Shown one piece after another: positions 32,448 through 41,222 of a stretch of 56,019 bases of DNA. The DNA comes from a virus. Below the pieces are notes generated by a model. It ran no database searches and had not been told where the DNA came from. It worked only from the letters and a program-made list of their open reading frames with translations. Position 1 is the first letter of the stretch. Every line of letters starts with the position of its first letter. The translations under genes were made by a program, and so were the position numbers. The DNA is taken from IMG/VR virus record IMGVR_UViG_3300036402_000107, positions 1 through 56,019 of that record; one strand, written 5' to 3'.

Positions 32448-33389
32448 ATGGCACTCAATCGTGAAAAGTTGCAGCAGGACATGGAGAAGAGCAAGAGCGA
32501 GCGTGGCGGCTCGGGCATCAACTTCGTGGGCAAGGGCACGCTTGTGCTCCGCGTCCTCGAGTTCACGGATCAGGACGGCGACCAGCAGTTCGCCCGCAAG
32601 GTCGTCAAGTGGGGCAGCACCGGGGCGGGCAACAAGCGGAAGGATCTGTGCGTGCACCGCTCGGCGACGTTCGGTGAGGACGTGCCCGACGCCGTGCAAG
32701 CCTACGGCGACCTCCTCGCCTCCCGTGGGCAGGACTCGCCCTACACCGCCCGCAAGCAGTACTTCGTCAACGGCATCGACGTCAACGCCAAGCAGAAGAA
32801 AGTCGAAATCTGGGGTCTGCCCACGAGCGTCTGGGAGCAGATCAGCGTGGTCGCCATCAATGAGCAGTGGTCTGACGTGCTCGAGCCGGAGACCGGGCAC
32901 GCGTTCGTGATTGTCGGCACCGGCGACGGGCTGGATCGCGAGTACACCGTCACCGTCGATCGCAACCCGTGGCCTGTCAGTGCGGAGCTGATGCAGCAGG
33001 TCATCGACCCGCTCGAGAAGGCCGTCGACGTCGGGCTCGAGGCCCAGTGCCGCCTGCTCGGCGTCAGCATGGAGGAGATCTTCCCGGACGGCGTGGAGTT
33101 GGAGAACGTCGACAGCATGACTGGCCCGCCCCCCGCCGCCGAGACCCCCGCCCCGCCGCCCCCGACCCGCTCGACACCCCCCGCCACGACCCGGACGGCC
33201 CCCGCTGCGGGGGGTGCACCGGCCCGGCAGGCTCAGGGAGGTACTTCCCGGGCAGCGGGAGGCCCTCCGGCACCCCGACCCCTGCCGCCACCTTCCCGGA
33301 CGGCCCCGACGCCTCCCGTGGCCCCCGGGAACAAACCGGCAGCGTCCGGCGGTCTCATCCGAGGTCTGGCCCGGGGAGCGGGTCGGTAA
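32448..33389 (+). CDS. Single-stranded DNA-binding protein (T4 gp32-like)
   Basis: 313 residues. The core (1-220) has FVGKGTLVLRVLEF, DLCVHRSATFG, QYFVNGIDVNAKQKKVEIW and DGLDREYTVTVDRNPWPV, as in gp32-like OB-fold SSBs; the zinc-site cysteines of T4 gp32 are mostly absent. The last 90 residues are Pro/Ala/Thr-rich rather than acidic, unusual for an SSB tail. It would coat replicating single strands. A terminator follows. Confidence 0.7.
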   Translation: MALNREKLQQDMEKSKSERGGSGINFVGKGTLVLRVLEFTDQDGDQQFARKVVKWGSTGAGNKRKDLCVHRSATFGEDVPDAVQAYGDLLASRGQDSPYTARKQYFVNGIDVNAKQKKVEIWGLPTSVWEQISVVAINEQWSDVLEPETGHAFVIVGTGDGLDREYTVTVDRNPWPVSAELMQQVIDPLEKAVDVGLEAQCRLLGVSMEEIFPDGVELENVDSMTGPPPAAETPAPPPPTRSTPPATTRTAPAAGGAPARQAQGGTSRAAGGPPAPRPLPPPSRTAPTPPVAPGNKPAASGGLIRGLARGAGR

Positions 33390-33433
33390 ACGAGATCGTG
33401 TAACGACAGTACCCACCTGAGGGTTATAGAGAC

Positions 33434-33480
33434 GGGCGGAGGTACAGCGGTGAGTTGCCGTTGCCTCCGCCCCTTTTGTT
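33434..33480 (+). terminator. Rho-independent terminator before purZ-like gene
   Basis: GGGCGGAGG pairs with CCTCCGCCC (33464-33472) with an inner CGG/CCG pair, followed by CTTTTGTT. Confidence 0.88.
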
Positions 33481-33487
33481 CGGGAGG

Positions 33488-34585
33488 ATGACCTTGATCA
33501 AGCGGAACAAAGCTAACGTGATTATCGACGGCCAGTGGGGCAGCACCGGGAAGGGTCTGCTCGCTGGCTACCTTTACGACCGGTACCCCAGCATCCTCGC
33601 TGGCGTCTGCGACTTCATGCCGAACGCGGGTCACACCGTGCACCTTCCCAACGGCACGGTCTTCGTCTCGCGGCACGTGCCGATCGCTGCGGCCTACGGG
33701 CGGATGGCCTTCATCGGCCCCCACGCCGCGATCGACATGAACACGCTGAAGAACGAGATGCGGCATCTGCGGGACTGCCGCTCCGAACCGGGCGAGGTGT
33801 ACGTGCACCCGCTCGCCTCCGTGATCTCCCCGGACGACCTGACGGCCGAGCGGATCATCTTGGGGCGGATCGCCAGCACGCAGAAGGGTGGTCACGCCTC
33901 GACGGCCCGCAAGACGATGAGGACGAAGGACGCGTCGATCGCCGGTGACTACAAGACGGCCCTCCGCGAGATCGGCGTGAACGTCGCCGACACGCACGAA
34001 TGCGTGCAGCGGACGCTGGCCCACGGCGGGACGGTGTTGATCGAGACGGCACAGGGCTTCGATCTCGGGTTGAACCACGGCAAGGAGTGGCCCTACGTCA
34101 CGGGCCGCGACTGCCTCGTGGGTCGGGCACTCGACAACGCGGGCGTCCCGATCCGCGACTGCGGCAGCGTCATCGGCTGCATGCGTACCTTCCCCATCCG
34201 CGTCGGCAACACCGACAACGGGAACAGTGGCCCGCACTACGAAGACCAGCGGGAGCTGACGTGGGAGCAGGTCTCCGAGATCGCGGGCGAGAAGATCGAG
34301 GAGCGGACGACCGTCACCAACCGCGTCCGTCGCGTCTTCACCTTCAGCGATACGCAGGCTCGTCGCTTCTTTACGTTCGTCCGCCCCGACTACCTGTTCC
34401 TCAACTTCTGGAACCAGACCAACGCCGAGCCTCAGGGCGAGCGGAGCAAGCGTCTCTGGCACATCAAGGCACTGGCGGCTCACCACGGCTGCCAGCTCCG
34501 CCTGATCGGCACCGGCCCGAAGTCCGGCGACGTGATCGACCTCGAAGACCCGACCGCCTCACAGATTGGAGTGCTGCACCTTTGA
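33488..34585 (+). CDS. purZ: Adenylosuccinate synthetase-like enzyme, PurZ type
   Basis: GGAGG precedes the ATG at 33488; 365 residues. The P-loop reads DGQWGSTGKG (residues 15-24) where PurA has GDEGKGK: the catalytic Asp is replaced by Ser, the change reported for PurZ enzymes. NAGHT keeps the His near 47, and IETAQGFDLGLNHG and TTVTNRVRRVFTF with RPDYLFLNF are shared with phage PurZ proteins as I recall them. PurZ joins dGMP to aspartate in the route to 2-aminoadenine. Adjacent kinase and dUTPase genes fit. Confidence 0.78.
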   Translation: MTLIKRNKANVIIDGQWGSTGKGLLAGYLYDRYPSILAGVCDFMPNAGHTVHLPNGTVFVSRHVPIAAAYGRMAFIGPHAAIDMNTLKNEMRHLRDCRSEPGEVYVHPLASVISPDDLTAERIILGRIASTQKGGHASTARKTMRTKDASIAGDYKTALREIGVNVADTHECVQRTLAHGGTVLIETAQGFDLGLNHGKEWPYVTGRDCLVGRALDNAGVPIRDCGSVIGCMRTFPIRVGNTDNGNSGPHYEDQRELTWEQVSEIAGEKIEERTTVTNRVRRVFTFSDTQARRFFTFVRPDYLFLNFWNQTNAEPQGERSKRLWHIKALAAHHGCQLRLIGTGPKSGDVIDLEDPTASQIGVLHL

Positions 34586-35124
34586 CACTCGTCTCCTACA
34601 TCGGTTCCGTGGGTTCGGGCAAGACGACCCGCGTGAAGGACTACCCCAAGAAGGAAGGGCGTGGGGACGGCTGCATCCTCTTCATGCCCGGTCAGATCCT
34701 CCGGGCTGCGATCGGCCCGGGGTTCTTTGCGACGGAGGACGGAAACGCACCGCGTGTCTGCGATGAGTTCGTGTTCGGGCAGTGGCTGCAGCACTTCGAG
34801 TTTGCCCGGAAGACGGGGGCGGTGACGGTCGTCTCGGACGGCTGGCCGCGAACCGCCCTGCAGGCTGCAGCCCTCGTGCAGTGGCTCCACCGGAGCGGGA
34901 ACCGCATCACCGTCTACCCGCACCACCTGATCTGCTCGGAGGACGAGTGGGAGCGTCGTCTCAAGGGAGACCGTTGGCTGCAGAACCCCGAGCTGGAGGC
35001 GATCGACCGCCGACGTTACGCACAGAGCATCGAGGACTCGCTCGGCTCGATCTCTGTGCTCCGCTCCACCGGCGAACCCTTCGTCAAGGCCGTACAGATT
35101 CACATGGAGAACGCACCCCAATGA
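34582..35124 (+). CDS. P-loop nucleoside monophosphate kinase-like protein
   Basis: TTG at 34582 overlaps the PurZ stop, with GGAG upstream. The 180-residue product begins SYIGSVGSGKTTR, a Walker A (GxxGSGKTT), and has SDGWPRT near 85, the Asp-Gly-x-Pro-Arg pattern of adenylate kinases. It could phosphorylate the PurZ pathway product or ordinary dNMPs (inference). Confidence 0.72.
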   Translation: MTLVSYIGSVGSGKTTRVKDYPKKEGRGDGCILFMPGQILRAAIGPGFFATEDGNAPRVCDEFVFGQWLQHFEFARKTGAVTVVSDGWPRTALQAAALVQWLHRSGNRITVYPHHLICSEDEWERRLKGDRWLQNPELEAIDRRRYAQSIEDSLGSISVLRSTGEPFVKAVQIHMENAPQ

Positions 35125-35774
35125 AGACCGTTCAAGAGATCATCTCAACGCTCGCGAGATCCGTGCAGACCATGAACGGTCGGCACGGCTCGTCTCACGC
35201 CGTGACCGCTCAACTCGAGTTTGAAGAGAGCATGCTGGAACTCTTCAGGGCTAGGAACGGTGACGCCGAGTTTCGCGAGCCGATGCAGGTCATGTACCGC
35301 GACGATCTGGTGCGGACGCTGGCACCGCTGAAGCACGCCAAGCCGGGCGATTGCGGCTTCGACCTCGCCTACGCCCCCGAGAACTCGAGCGGGTCGGGGT
35401 CTTCCGCCGCGATGCTCCCCATCCGCATCCTGCCCGGCACTTTCAAGCTCATCCCCACCGGCGTCTACGTCAAGATCCCCGATGGCTACTTCGGCCTGCT
35501 CTGCGGTCGCTCCTCGACTTTCGGGAAGCGTGGCCTCTTCGTGGTCGAGTCCCGCATCGACAGCGGGTACACCGGCGAGCTGTTCGTGAAGCTCTGGCAC
35601 CCCGCTGTCTCCGGGGGCGACTTCGAGCAGCCGGTCGTCCCCGCCGTCATCGAGCCTTGGCAACGCGTGGCTCAGCTTGTGTTGATCCCCTTCAACTCGC
35701 CCCTTCTGGAGATCGTCGATGCCCTCCCCGCAACGCAACGAGGAAACACGGGTTTCGGCTCAAGCGGAGTTTGA
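35121..35774 (+). CDS. dUTPase-family protein
   Basis: The ATG overlaps the kinase stop; 217 residues. The five dUTPase motifs appear in order: GDCGFDLA near 75, GRSSTFGKRG near 128, RIDSGYTGELFVKL near 146, QRVAQLVLIP near 180, RGNTGFGSSGV at the C-terminus. An N-terminal 65-residue helical extension is extra. It would remove dUTP and supply dUMP; a different base preference cannot be excluded given its neighbour. Confidence 0.82.
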   Translation: MKTVQEIISTLARSVQTMNGRHGSSHAVTAQLEFEESMLELFRARNGDAEFREPMQVMYRDDLVRTLAPLKHAKPGDCGFDLAYAPENSSGSGSSAAMLPIRILPGTFKLIPTGVYVKIPDGYFGLLCGRSSTFGKRGLFVVESRIDSGYTGELFVKLWHPAVSGGDFEQPVVPAVIEPWQRVAQLVLIPFNSPLLEIVDALPATQRGNTGFGSSGV

Positions 35775-36999
35775 GCTTGACCCGGAGTTCGAGTCCGCCG
35801 TCATCAGGGCGATGCTGCTCTCGCCGGGCTTCGTGTCGTCCTACCGCTCGCTGCTGACGGAGGATCTCTTCACCCGCCCGCACAACAAGTACCTGTGCAC
35901 CGTCCTGCTCCGCTTCTTCGACGAGTACCGCGAGTCCCCGAGCGTCGACGTGCTGGTCGACCTCATCCGGTGCGGCGAGTACCGGGCTCGCGGCTCGCTG
36001 GTCGAGGAGGTCAAAGAGCTGCAGCCCGTCGAGAACCTGCAGTACGTCGCCGACCGGGTCACCCAGTGGGCGAGGTGGCAGAAGATCACTTACGTGCTCG
36101 ACAACGACACGAGGGACGACCCCCGCCGCTTCGGCATCCTGATCGAGGAGGCGTCGCGGACGGGCGAGCACCTCAAGGGCGGCGAGATCGTCATGGGCTC
36201 GGGGCTGCCCGACGAGCACATCGAGTACGAGCGTACCAAGATTCTCACGCCGTGGGCCAGCCTGAACGAGCGTCTACGCGGTGGCCCCGAGTACGGTCAT
36301 CTCTGCATCATCGAGAGCTTCATCAACGTCGGCAAGACCGCCCTCCTCGTGAACGTCGGGGCAGCGGCACTCGCTCAGGGCGAGATCGTCTGCTACGGCG
36401 TCTTCGAGGACGGTGAACTCGAGATCCGCCGCCGCTTCCACCAGCACATCTCGGGGATGACGCAGGAGGAGATGATCAGCTGGCCCGAAGAGAGCCGACG
36501 CCGCGTGCAGGATTGGCTGAGCATGCACAACGGGAAGCTGTACATCAAGCGTCTCCGCTCGCGTCGTTCCTCAGTGGAGGACTTCGCGGGCTGGGTTCGC
36601 TCGGTGACGGAGCGTGAGGGCCGCGAATGCAGGCTGGCGATCTCCGACTACGCCGACCGCTTCGCGGCACCGAGGCGACGCAGCGAGGACAGGCAGGAGT
36701 ACCGCGAGATCTACGAAGAGTGCAAGCTCATGGCTCAGGATCTCGACCTCGTGCACTGGACTGCCCTACAGGCGAACCGCTCGAGCCACAATCAAGACGT
36801 CGTCGGTCTGGAGTTCACGGGCGAGAGCATCGGCAAGGCCGAGGGTGCCGACCTCGTGCTCGGTGCCGGGCAGACGGCGGAGGACGTCGAACTAGGGATC
36901 ATCAACCTGTTCTCCGCCAAGGTGCGGGGAGCGAGGAAACACGAACAGTGGAGGCTCAATGCCGACTTCGAAAGGCAACGAATCACCGAGATTGACTGA
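35719..36999 (+). CDS. Replicative DnaB-like helicase
   Basis: 426 residues; starts inside dUTPase (56-base overlap). The N-terminal 160 residues are DnaB-N-like helical; the RecA-like core has SFINVGKTALL near 203 (Walker A with Ser in place of the first Gly) and LAISDYADRF near 305 (Walker B), then ALQANRS and GADLVLGAGQ. It is expected to form the replisome with the polymerase and primase. Confidence 0.8.
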   Translation: MPSPQRNEETRVSAQAEFELDPEFESAVIRAMLLSPGFVSSYRSLLTEDLFTRPHNKYLCTVLLRFFDEYRESPSVDVLVDLIRCGEYRARGSLVEEVKELQPVENLQYVADRVTQWARWQKITYVLDNDTRDDPRRFGILIEEASRTGEHLKGGEIVMGSGLPDEHIEYERTKILTPWASLNERLRGGPEYGHLCIIESFINVGKTALLVNVGAAALAQGEIVCYGVFEDGELEIRRRFHQHISGMTQEEMISWPEESRRRVQDWLSMHNGKLYIKRLRSRRSSVEDFAGWVRSVTEREGRECRLAISDYADRFAAPRRRSEDRQEYREIYEECKLMAQDLDLVHWTALQANRSSHNQDVVGLEFTGESIGKAEGADLVLGAGQTAEDVELGIINLFSAKVRGARKHEQWRLNADFERQRITEID

Positions 37000-37198
37000 C
37001 AGCCAGAGGACGCTCCTGCAGCTGGCCCACGTCTCCTCGATCCTGCTCAGGTATGACGAACCGCGACTTAGGACTGCCTTTAGTGCGTACGAGGGGCTGG
37101 AACAGGACGGGTACGTCAGTCTCGTCCACGTTTCCCCCGGTAAACTGCACGTCCGTCTCACCCCCAAAGGTAAGGAAGCCATCAGCTATGCATGCTAG
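36959..37198 (+). CDS. Small winged-helix-like protein
   Basis: 79 residues, overlapping helicase by 41 bases. LTDSQRTLLQLAHVSSIL and the ending GYVSLVHVSPGKLHVRLTPK resemble a winged helix (helices then a beta wing ending LTPKGKEA). It is possibly a DNA-binding regulator. Confidence 0.55.
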   Translation: MPTSKGNESPRLTDSQRTLLQLAHVSSILLRYDEPRLRTAFSAYEGLEQDGYVSLVHVSPGKLHVRLTPKGKEAISYAC

Positions 37199-37664
37199 CA
37201 ACACCACCATGAAGTCGTTACCGCTCGAGATCCTGCACCAGATCGCCCGGACTCCCCGGGACGGCAGCAACCTGCCGATGGCCCGCAAGCTCCTGCTCTG
37301 GATGAGGTTGCAGCACGAGAGGGCGGTCAAGCTCCCGCCCGCGTGGTACGCCAAGGCGGGCACCGCCAAGGCTTGGTGGGTCGTCGCCGACCTCCCCAAC
37401 CCGAGCGGCAAGAGCGAGAGCAACGTCGTGCAGGTCGCCTTCGTCGTCGTCGGCTTCGAGTACGGGAGGGCGATGAGCACGTGCCCGGTGACGCCCGTGG
37501 TGCACTTCGCCTGCTTCTGGGACGGACTGCCCCAGACGGTGCGGGGTTGGGGCGTGAAGGAGTACGGCGAGCAGATCGTTGAGACCGAGAAGTACGAAGC
37601 GGAGGAGCAGGTCACCTACGACGCCCCCGACAACGGCAGACCCGACAAACCCAAAAGGAAGTGA
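37188..37664 (+). CDS. Hypothetical protein
   Basis: ATG at 37188 with AAGGA upstream gives 158 residues, overlapping the previous gene by 11 bases. The N-terminal helices (PLEILHQIARTPRDGSN) are followed by a beta domain with a Trp-rich ending (WGVKEYGEQIVE). Unknown family. Confidence 0.6.
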   Translation: MHASNTTMKSLPLEILHQIARTPRDGSNLPMARKLLLWMRLQHERAVKLPPAWYAKAGTAKAWWVVADLPNPSGKSESNVVQVAFVVVGFEYGRAMSTCPVTPVVHFACFWDGLPQTVRGWGVKEYGEQIVETEKYEAEEQVTYDAPDNGRPDKPKRK

Positions 37665-37667
37665 CCC

Positions 37668-38060
37668 ATGGCCAAGGGACGCGGAATGATCGACCTATCG
37701 TGCCGCTCGTGCGGACGCCGCTACGGCTTCACGTGGATCGAGGGAGAGCCGATCCCGCCCTGCCCGCACTGCAGGGCGATGCCGAACGAGAAGACGCAGC
37801 GGGACATGGCCCACGTCTTCGCAGTGGAGGCACTTTTGGAAAAGAACGCTCACGGCATGACCCCGTGCGAGCTGCAGAGGGCGAGGATCGCCGCCGGTCT
37901 CTCGATCGGCCAAGCCGCCAAGATCCTTGGAATCACCGTCGACGATCTGGAGAGGATCGAGGGCGGGACGCGTAAGCTCGACGTCGCCCTCGCCGTCGCC
38001 ATCGACAACGCGTATTGGCTGGCGAAACAGACGAGCGATCCCACGGGTCATGAGAGGTAG
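37668..38060 (+). CDS. Zinc-ribbon and HTH regulator
   Basis: 130 residues. CRSCGRRYGF and CPHCRAMP form a Cys4 zinc ribbon (residues 12-40). The C-terminal half, ARIAAGLSIGQAAKILGI followed by DLERIEGG, is an XRE-type helix-turn-helix. This is one of few clear DNA-binding regulators in the genome. Confidence 0.72.
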   Translation: MAKGRGMIDLSCRSCGRRYGFTWIEGEPIPPCPHCRAMPNEKTQRDMAHVFAVEALLEKNAHGMTPCELQRARIAAGLSIGQAAKILGITVDDLERIEGGTRKLDVALAVAIDNAYWLAKQTSDPTGHER

Positions 38061-38072
38061 GAGGATCTGCCC

Positions 38073-38387
38073 ATGCCCATCGGTTCGATTTTCAGCGTTA
38101 CGTTCTTCGGTCTGGAGCGGAAGGACGGCAGCGACGAGGGGGAAGTCCCCTGCGTCCTCGTCTCCGTCCGCAGTTCTTCGGAGATGATCGCTACCGACGT
38201 CCGTACCGACGAGACCTTCACGGTCTCCGTCCCCCCGGGCGAGCGGTTCGACGCCCTCGTGCTAGTGACTTGGATCTTGCGGCACCTCAAGCGTCCGCAA
38301 TACGAACTGAACGAAGTGAGCATGCCGATCGTCGGGCTGCTGCACGTCGTCAGCGGCGGGGCTGTCCCCGTGAAGGAGGTAGACTGA
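38073..38387 (+). CDS. Hypothetical protein
   Basis: 104 residues, beta-rich (VTFFGLERKDGSDEGEVPCV), with no family recognised. Its stop overlaps the start of the next gene, so the genes are coupled. Confidence 0.6.
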   Translation: MPIGSIFSVTFFGLERKDGSDEGEVPCVLVSVRSSSEMIATDVRTDETFTVSVPPGERFDALVLVTWILRHLKRPQYELNEVSMPIVGLLHVVSGGAVPVKEVD

Positions 38388-38641
38388 TGGGACGCCCGAT
38401 CACCGAGGACGAGCGGCTGTTCATCGTGCGAGTCCTGAAGGACGCGACGCAGAACGTCATGCTTCTGAGCGACTTCGAGCGATCGTTCGTGTTCGAGGTC
38501 GCGACGTCCTACGCTCGCTTCGGCTCGAAGCTGCAGACCAGCAATGCTCGAATGAGGACGCTCTACAACGTCGCCGTCAAGCTCTGCACCGACTTGACTG
38601 GCGTTCCCGAGATCGACTGGGAAGAGATGGCGGAGGAATAA
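38387..38641 (+). CDS. Hypothetical protein
   Basis: AAGGAGGT lies 6 bases upstream of the ATG at 38387; 84 residues, helical (ERLFIVRVLKDATQNVMLL). Unknown. Ends in an overlap with the next start. Confidence 0.6.
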   Translation: MGRPITEDERLFIVRVLKDATQNVMLLSDFERSFVFEVATSYARFGSKLQTSNARMRTLYNVAVKLCTDLTGVPEIDWEEMAEE

Positions 38642-39234
38642 TGAACTGTTCAGAGTGCAACGGCAACAACGCTTGTACGTGCAAGGCCACGAACCTCAGG
38701 CAGAAACGGCGGAAGCTGCGAATGATCGACCGTCTCGGAGGGAGGTGCCACACGTGCGGGTGCTCCGACCCGGCTAAGCTCACGTTCGACCACATCCACG
38801 GCGGAGGCAACGTGCATCGACGCGAGTCCGGGCGGGTGACGACCCACGCCCTCGCGGCTCAGGAGAAGGACCCCAGCAAGAAGTTCCGCCTTCTCTGTCG
38901 AACCTGCCACGCGTTCGAGGACATGCCTCGCATCCTCCACGGCGTCTCGCAGGGCGGAGACTCTGCGTTCATCAAGCAGCTGCGGAGTCTGAAGAACAAC
39001 CCGCTCCTGTGGGCCATCTTCAGCAGCGACCTGCGGGAGATGGTGCGTCTCCTCTTCCTCTGTCTTCCTGAGAACGTCCAAAAGGATGCTGGCGTGTCGG
39101 AGGAGAACGACTACTACCACACCGAGATGCAGATTGACGACTTCGACTTCGTCTCGGAGACGCTGGGTGAAGCCTACCCGGCGTTCAAGTTCATCTTCCG
39201 CGTGGCCGGTTTGGAGGAGGAGATTCAGGCGTGA
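38641..39234 (+). CDS. HNH-like zinc-binding protein
   Basis: 197 residues. The N-terminus has CSECNGNNACTC; then CHTCGCSD, LTFDHIHGGG (His in the HNH position) and LLCRTCHAF, giving a treble-clef/HNH fold at residues 35-100. The C-terminal 90 residues are helical and unassigned. It may be a mobile or accessory nuclease between replication genes. Confidence 0.65.
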   Translation: MNCSECNGNNACTCKATNLRQKRRKLRMIDRLGGRCHTCGCSDPAKLTFDHIHGGGNVHRRESGRVTTHALAAQEKDPSKKFRLLCRTCHAFEDMPRILHGVSQGGDSAFIKQLRSLKNNPLLWAIFSSDLREMVRLLFLCLPENVQKDAGVSEENDYYHTEMQIDDFDFVSETLGEAYPAFKFIFRVAGLEEEIQA

Positions 39235-40211
39235 GCACTCGAGAGCTTAACAAGACGATCCTCGAGTACGTGAGGAGGGCGGTGGAGCTTGGGGACTACG
39301 AAGTCTCCGGCTTCCGCCTTCTCATGCGGTGCCCGCTCCCCGAGTGCCAAGAGGCCCGCAAACAGGAGCACTTCTACGTTAACCGCGAGTGGTATGGCTG
39401 GAAGTGCTACCGGCAGGGGGTGCAGGGCTCGCTGCGGGATCTCGTGCTGGCGAACCCCCTGCTCTGGGCACCGGTGCGGTCGCTGGACGACCGGGGGCAG
39501 GCTCGGCTCTCCGCCGACGTCCACCGGCTGCCCGACGACCTCGTCCCCCTCACCGAGGTCTCCGACCGCATCTTCGCCTCCCACCGGCGACGGGCTTATG
39601 AATACGCACTGCGGCGGGGCATCTCCCCGGCACAGATCCACGACTACAAGCTCGCCGTCAAGCAGGCCGACCCCCGCCTGTGGTTCCCCTTCTGGACGCC
39701 CGAGGGCGAGACGGTCTTCCGCATGGGCAGGCTCATCGAGACGCCGGGCGACCCGCCCGTCGAGGCGATCAAGACGTGGGACGAGGGCGTGCCCGACAAG
39801 CCGCTGTACGGCTCGCACGTCCGGAAGCCCACGGGGTTCCTCGCCCTCGTCGAGGGCGTCGTCGATCACTTCGTGACGCCGCACAGCTGCAGCCTGATGG
39901 GGAGCACGATCACGACCTCGCAGGCGGACACCGTCGAGCAGTGGTGCCGCGACGGGCTGGTCGACCGCGTCTTCGGGCTGTTCGACCCCGACGCCAAGGA
40001 CAAGGCCCGGCGTGAGATCCTGAAGCTGAGGAGGAGGGGCGTGAACGCGGCGGCGTGCTTCCTCGAGCGGACGGACAGCGACCCGGGGAAGCTTGGGGCG
40101 GGGGTGATGGGGCGGGTCAGCCGTGCTCTCGGGGCTGTGGCTTGCTCGACTCTTGCATCAAGACCGTTTCTAACACTTCACGTGCCTCCGCCAGCGTTCG
40201 CGACACCGTAG
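39231..40211 (+). CDS. DNA primase (CHC2 and TOPRIM-like)
   Basis: GTG overlaps the previous stop; 326 residues. The zinc-binding part (MRCPLPECQEARKQEHFYVNREWYGWKCYRQ) is followed by TOPRIM-like FLALVEGVVDHF near 200 with GLFDPDAKDKARR near 245 giving the DxD-type motif. With the helicase and polymerase it forms the replisome. Its end overlaps the convergent sigma-like gene on the other strand by 95 bases. Confidence 0.75.
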   Translation: MSTRELNKTILEYVRRAVELGDYEVSGFRLLMRCPLPECQEARKQEHFYVNREWYGWKCYRQGVQGSLRDLVLANPLLWAPVRSLDDRGQARLSADVHRLPDDLVPLTEVSDRIFASHRRRAYEYALRRGISPAQIHDYKLAVKQADPRLWFPFWTPEGETVFRMGRLIETPGDPPVEAIKTWDEGVPDKPLYGSHVRKPTGFLALVEGVVDHFVTPHSCSLMGSTITTSQADTVEQWCRDGLVDRVFGLFDPDAKDKARREILKLRRRGVNAAACFLERTDSDPGKLGAGVMGRVSRALGAVACSTLASRPFLTLHVPPPAFATP

Positions 40212-40659
40212 CGAGCGACAGGCCGCTGATCCTCGCCAGCTGACGCTGCGTCGCCGCACAGGGCGTCGGCGGGAAGAGACGGGCGTGGACGACCCGCGTC
40301 TGCCGACCGGAGAGACGCATGACCGCTTCCTTGAGGGCGAGGATCGAGAGCGGGTCGGGCCGCTGGTGCGGCAGGAGCGGGGAGACCTCGCCCACGGTGA
40401 AGCGGTACTGCTCGTGCCTGCGTATGTTCTTGCACTTGTTGCGGATCGCCGCGATCACCGACCCGGGGTGCGTCTTGCAGACCCGCCCCTCGTGGTACTT
40501 GCTCCGCGTCGGCCTCGCCGTCCAGTTCTGGCGGGAGAGGTGGATCAGGACTTCCTGCCTTATGTCGTCGGCGTCCCAGATGCCGGTCACGAACTTGCTC
40601 GCCTGATGCCGGATCATCTCGCCGAACCACAGGTCGAGGTACTCGATGGTGAGCTTCAT
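40117..40659 (-). CDS. Sigma-70 family-like factor, leftward
   Basis: ATG at 40659 (minus strand) with GGAGGA upstream; 180 residues. The N-terminal part has FVTGIWDADDIRQEVLIHLS (region 2-like), and the C-terminal LSGRQTRVVHARLF with QLARISGLSLATVSRTL is a region 4 helix-turn-helix. An alternative longer start at 40710 lies inside a hairpin. It is transcribed with the 134-residue gene from promoter PL. Confidence 0.68.
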   Translation of the reverse strand: MKLTIEYLDLWFGEMIRHQASKFVTGIWDADDIRQEVLIHLSRQNWTARPTRSKYHEGRVCKTHPGSVIAAIRNKCKNIRRHEQYRFTVGEVSPLLPHQRPDPLSILALKEAVMRLSGRQTRVVHARLFPPTPCAATQRQLARISGLSLATVSRTLAEAREVLETVLMQESSKPQPREHG

Positions 40660-40669
40660 GCTTCCTCCG

Positions 40670-40710
40670 TGAACAAACAGGTGCCCGGGGCAGCACGACA
40701 CCCCGGGCAC
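40670..40710 (-). terminator. Leftward terminator/attenuator
   Basis: A perfect 10-bp stem GTGCCCGGGG/CCCCGGGCAC (40681-40710) is followed on the minus strand by CTGTTTGTT. It lies between the two leftward genes, so it could limit read-through into the sigma-like gene. Confidence 0.75.
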
Positions 40711-40728
40711 CGCACCTAGGAACGCCGA

Positions 40729-41133
40729 TCAGAGGGCGAAGCCGGACTCCACCAGACGCCACTCCTTGAGGAGGGCGAGGACGCGATCCCGGATCGTCAT
40801 GTTGCGGAAGCGACCGAGGAACTTGCAGATCGCCGTCTCGTGGGTCATCGGCTCCTCGAAGTCGCTGGCCCGAAACACGATCGTCGGCGAGTCGACGGGC
40901 TGATCGACGATCACGAAGTCGATGCCGTGGCCTCCTGAGCCGATCAGGGCGATCGTGTTCTCCCGGTAGACGGTGGCGACGAGGCAGATGCCGAAAGCGA
41001 CGGCCCGATAGTCGAGGGTGAAGTCCCAGTCGGCGGACGCGGGATTGGCGGGATCAGCCTTGACGCTCTCGCTGACGTGACGGTCTTGACGATCCCAGTA
41101 GTCGACGGCGAGGGGAACAGCGGACGAACCCAT
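40729..41133 (-). CDS. Hypothetical protein, first gene of leftward operon
   Basis: On the minus strand GGAGG lies 5 bases before the ATG at 41133; 134 residues. FGICLVATVYRENTIALIGSG and CKFLGRFRNMTIRD are notable. No family is recognised. It is driven by the strong promoter at 41194-41222 and may be an early or regulatory protein. Confidence 0.62.
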   Translation of the reverse strand: MGSSAVPLAVDYWDRQDRHVSESVKADPANPASADWDFTLDYRAVAFGICLVATVYRENTIALIGSGGHGIDFVIVDQPVDSPTIVFRASDFEEPMTHETAICKFLGRFRNMTIRDRVLALLKEWRLVESGFAL

Positions 41134-41193
41134 GACAACCTCCATGGTGAGGGAAAGGCGGGACACGACGGCAACACGCCGCCGAGATCACTC

Positions 41194-41222
41194 ATTGTAC
41201 CAGACCCGGTACCCCTTGTCAA
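41194..41222 (-). promoter_or_regulatory. Strong leftward promoter PL
   Basis: Read on the minus strand: TTGACA (41217-41222), 17-base spacer, TACAAT (41194-41199). The closest match to the sigma-70 consensus in the window. Confidence 0.85.
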
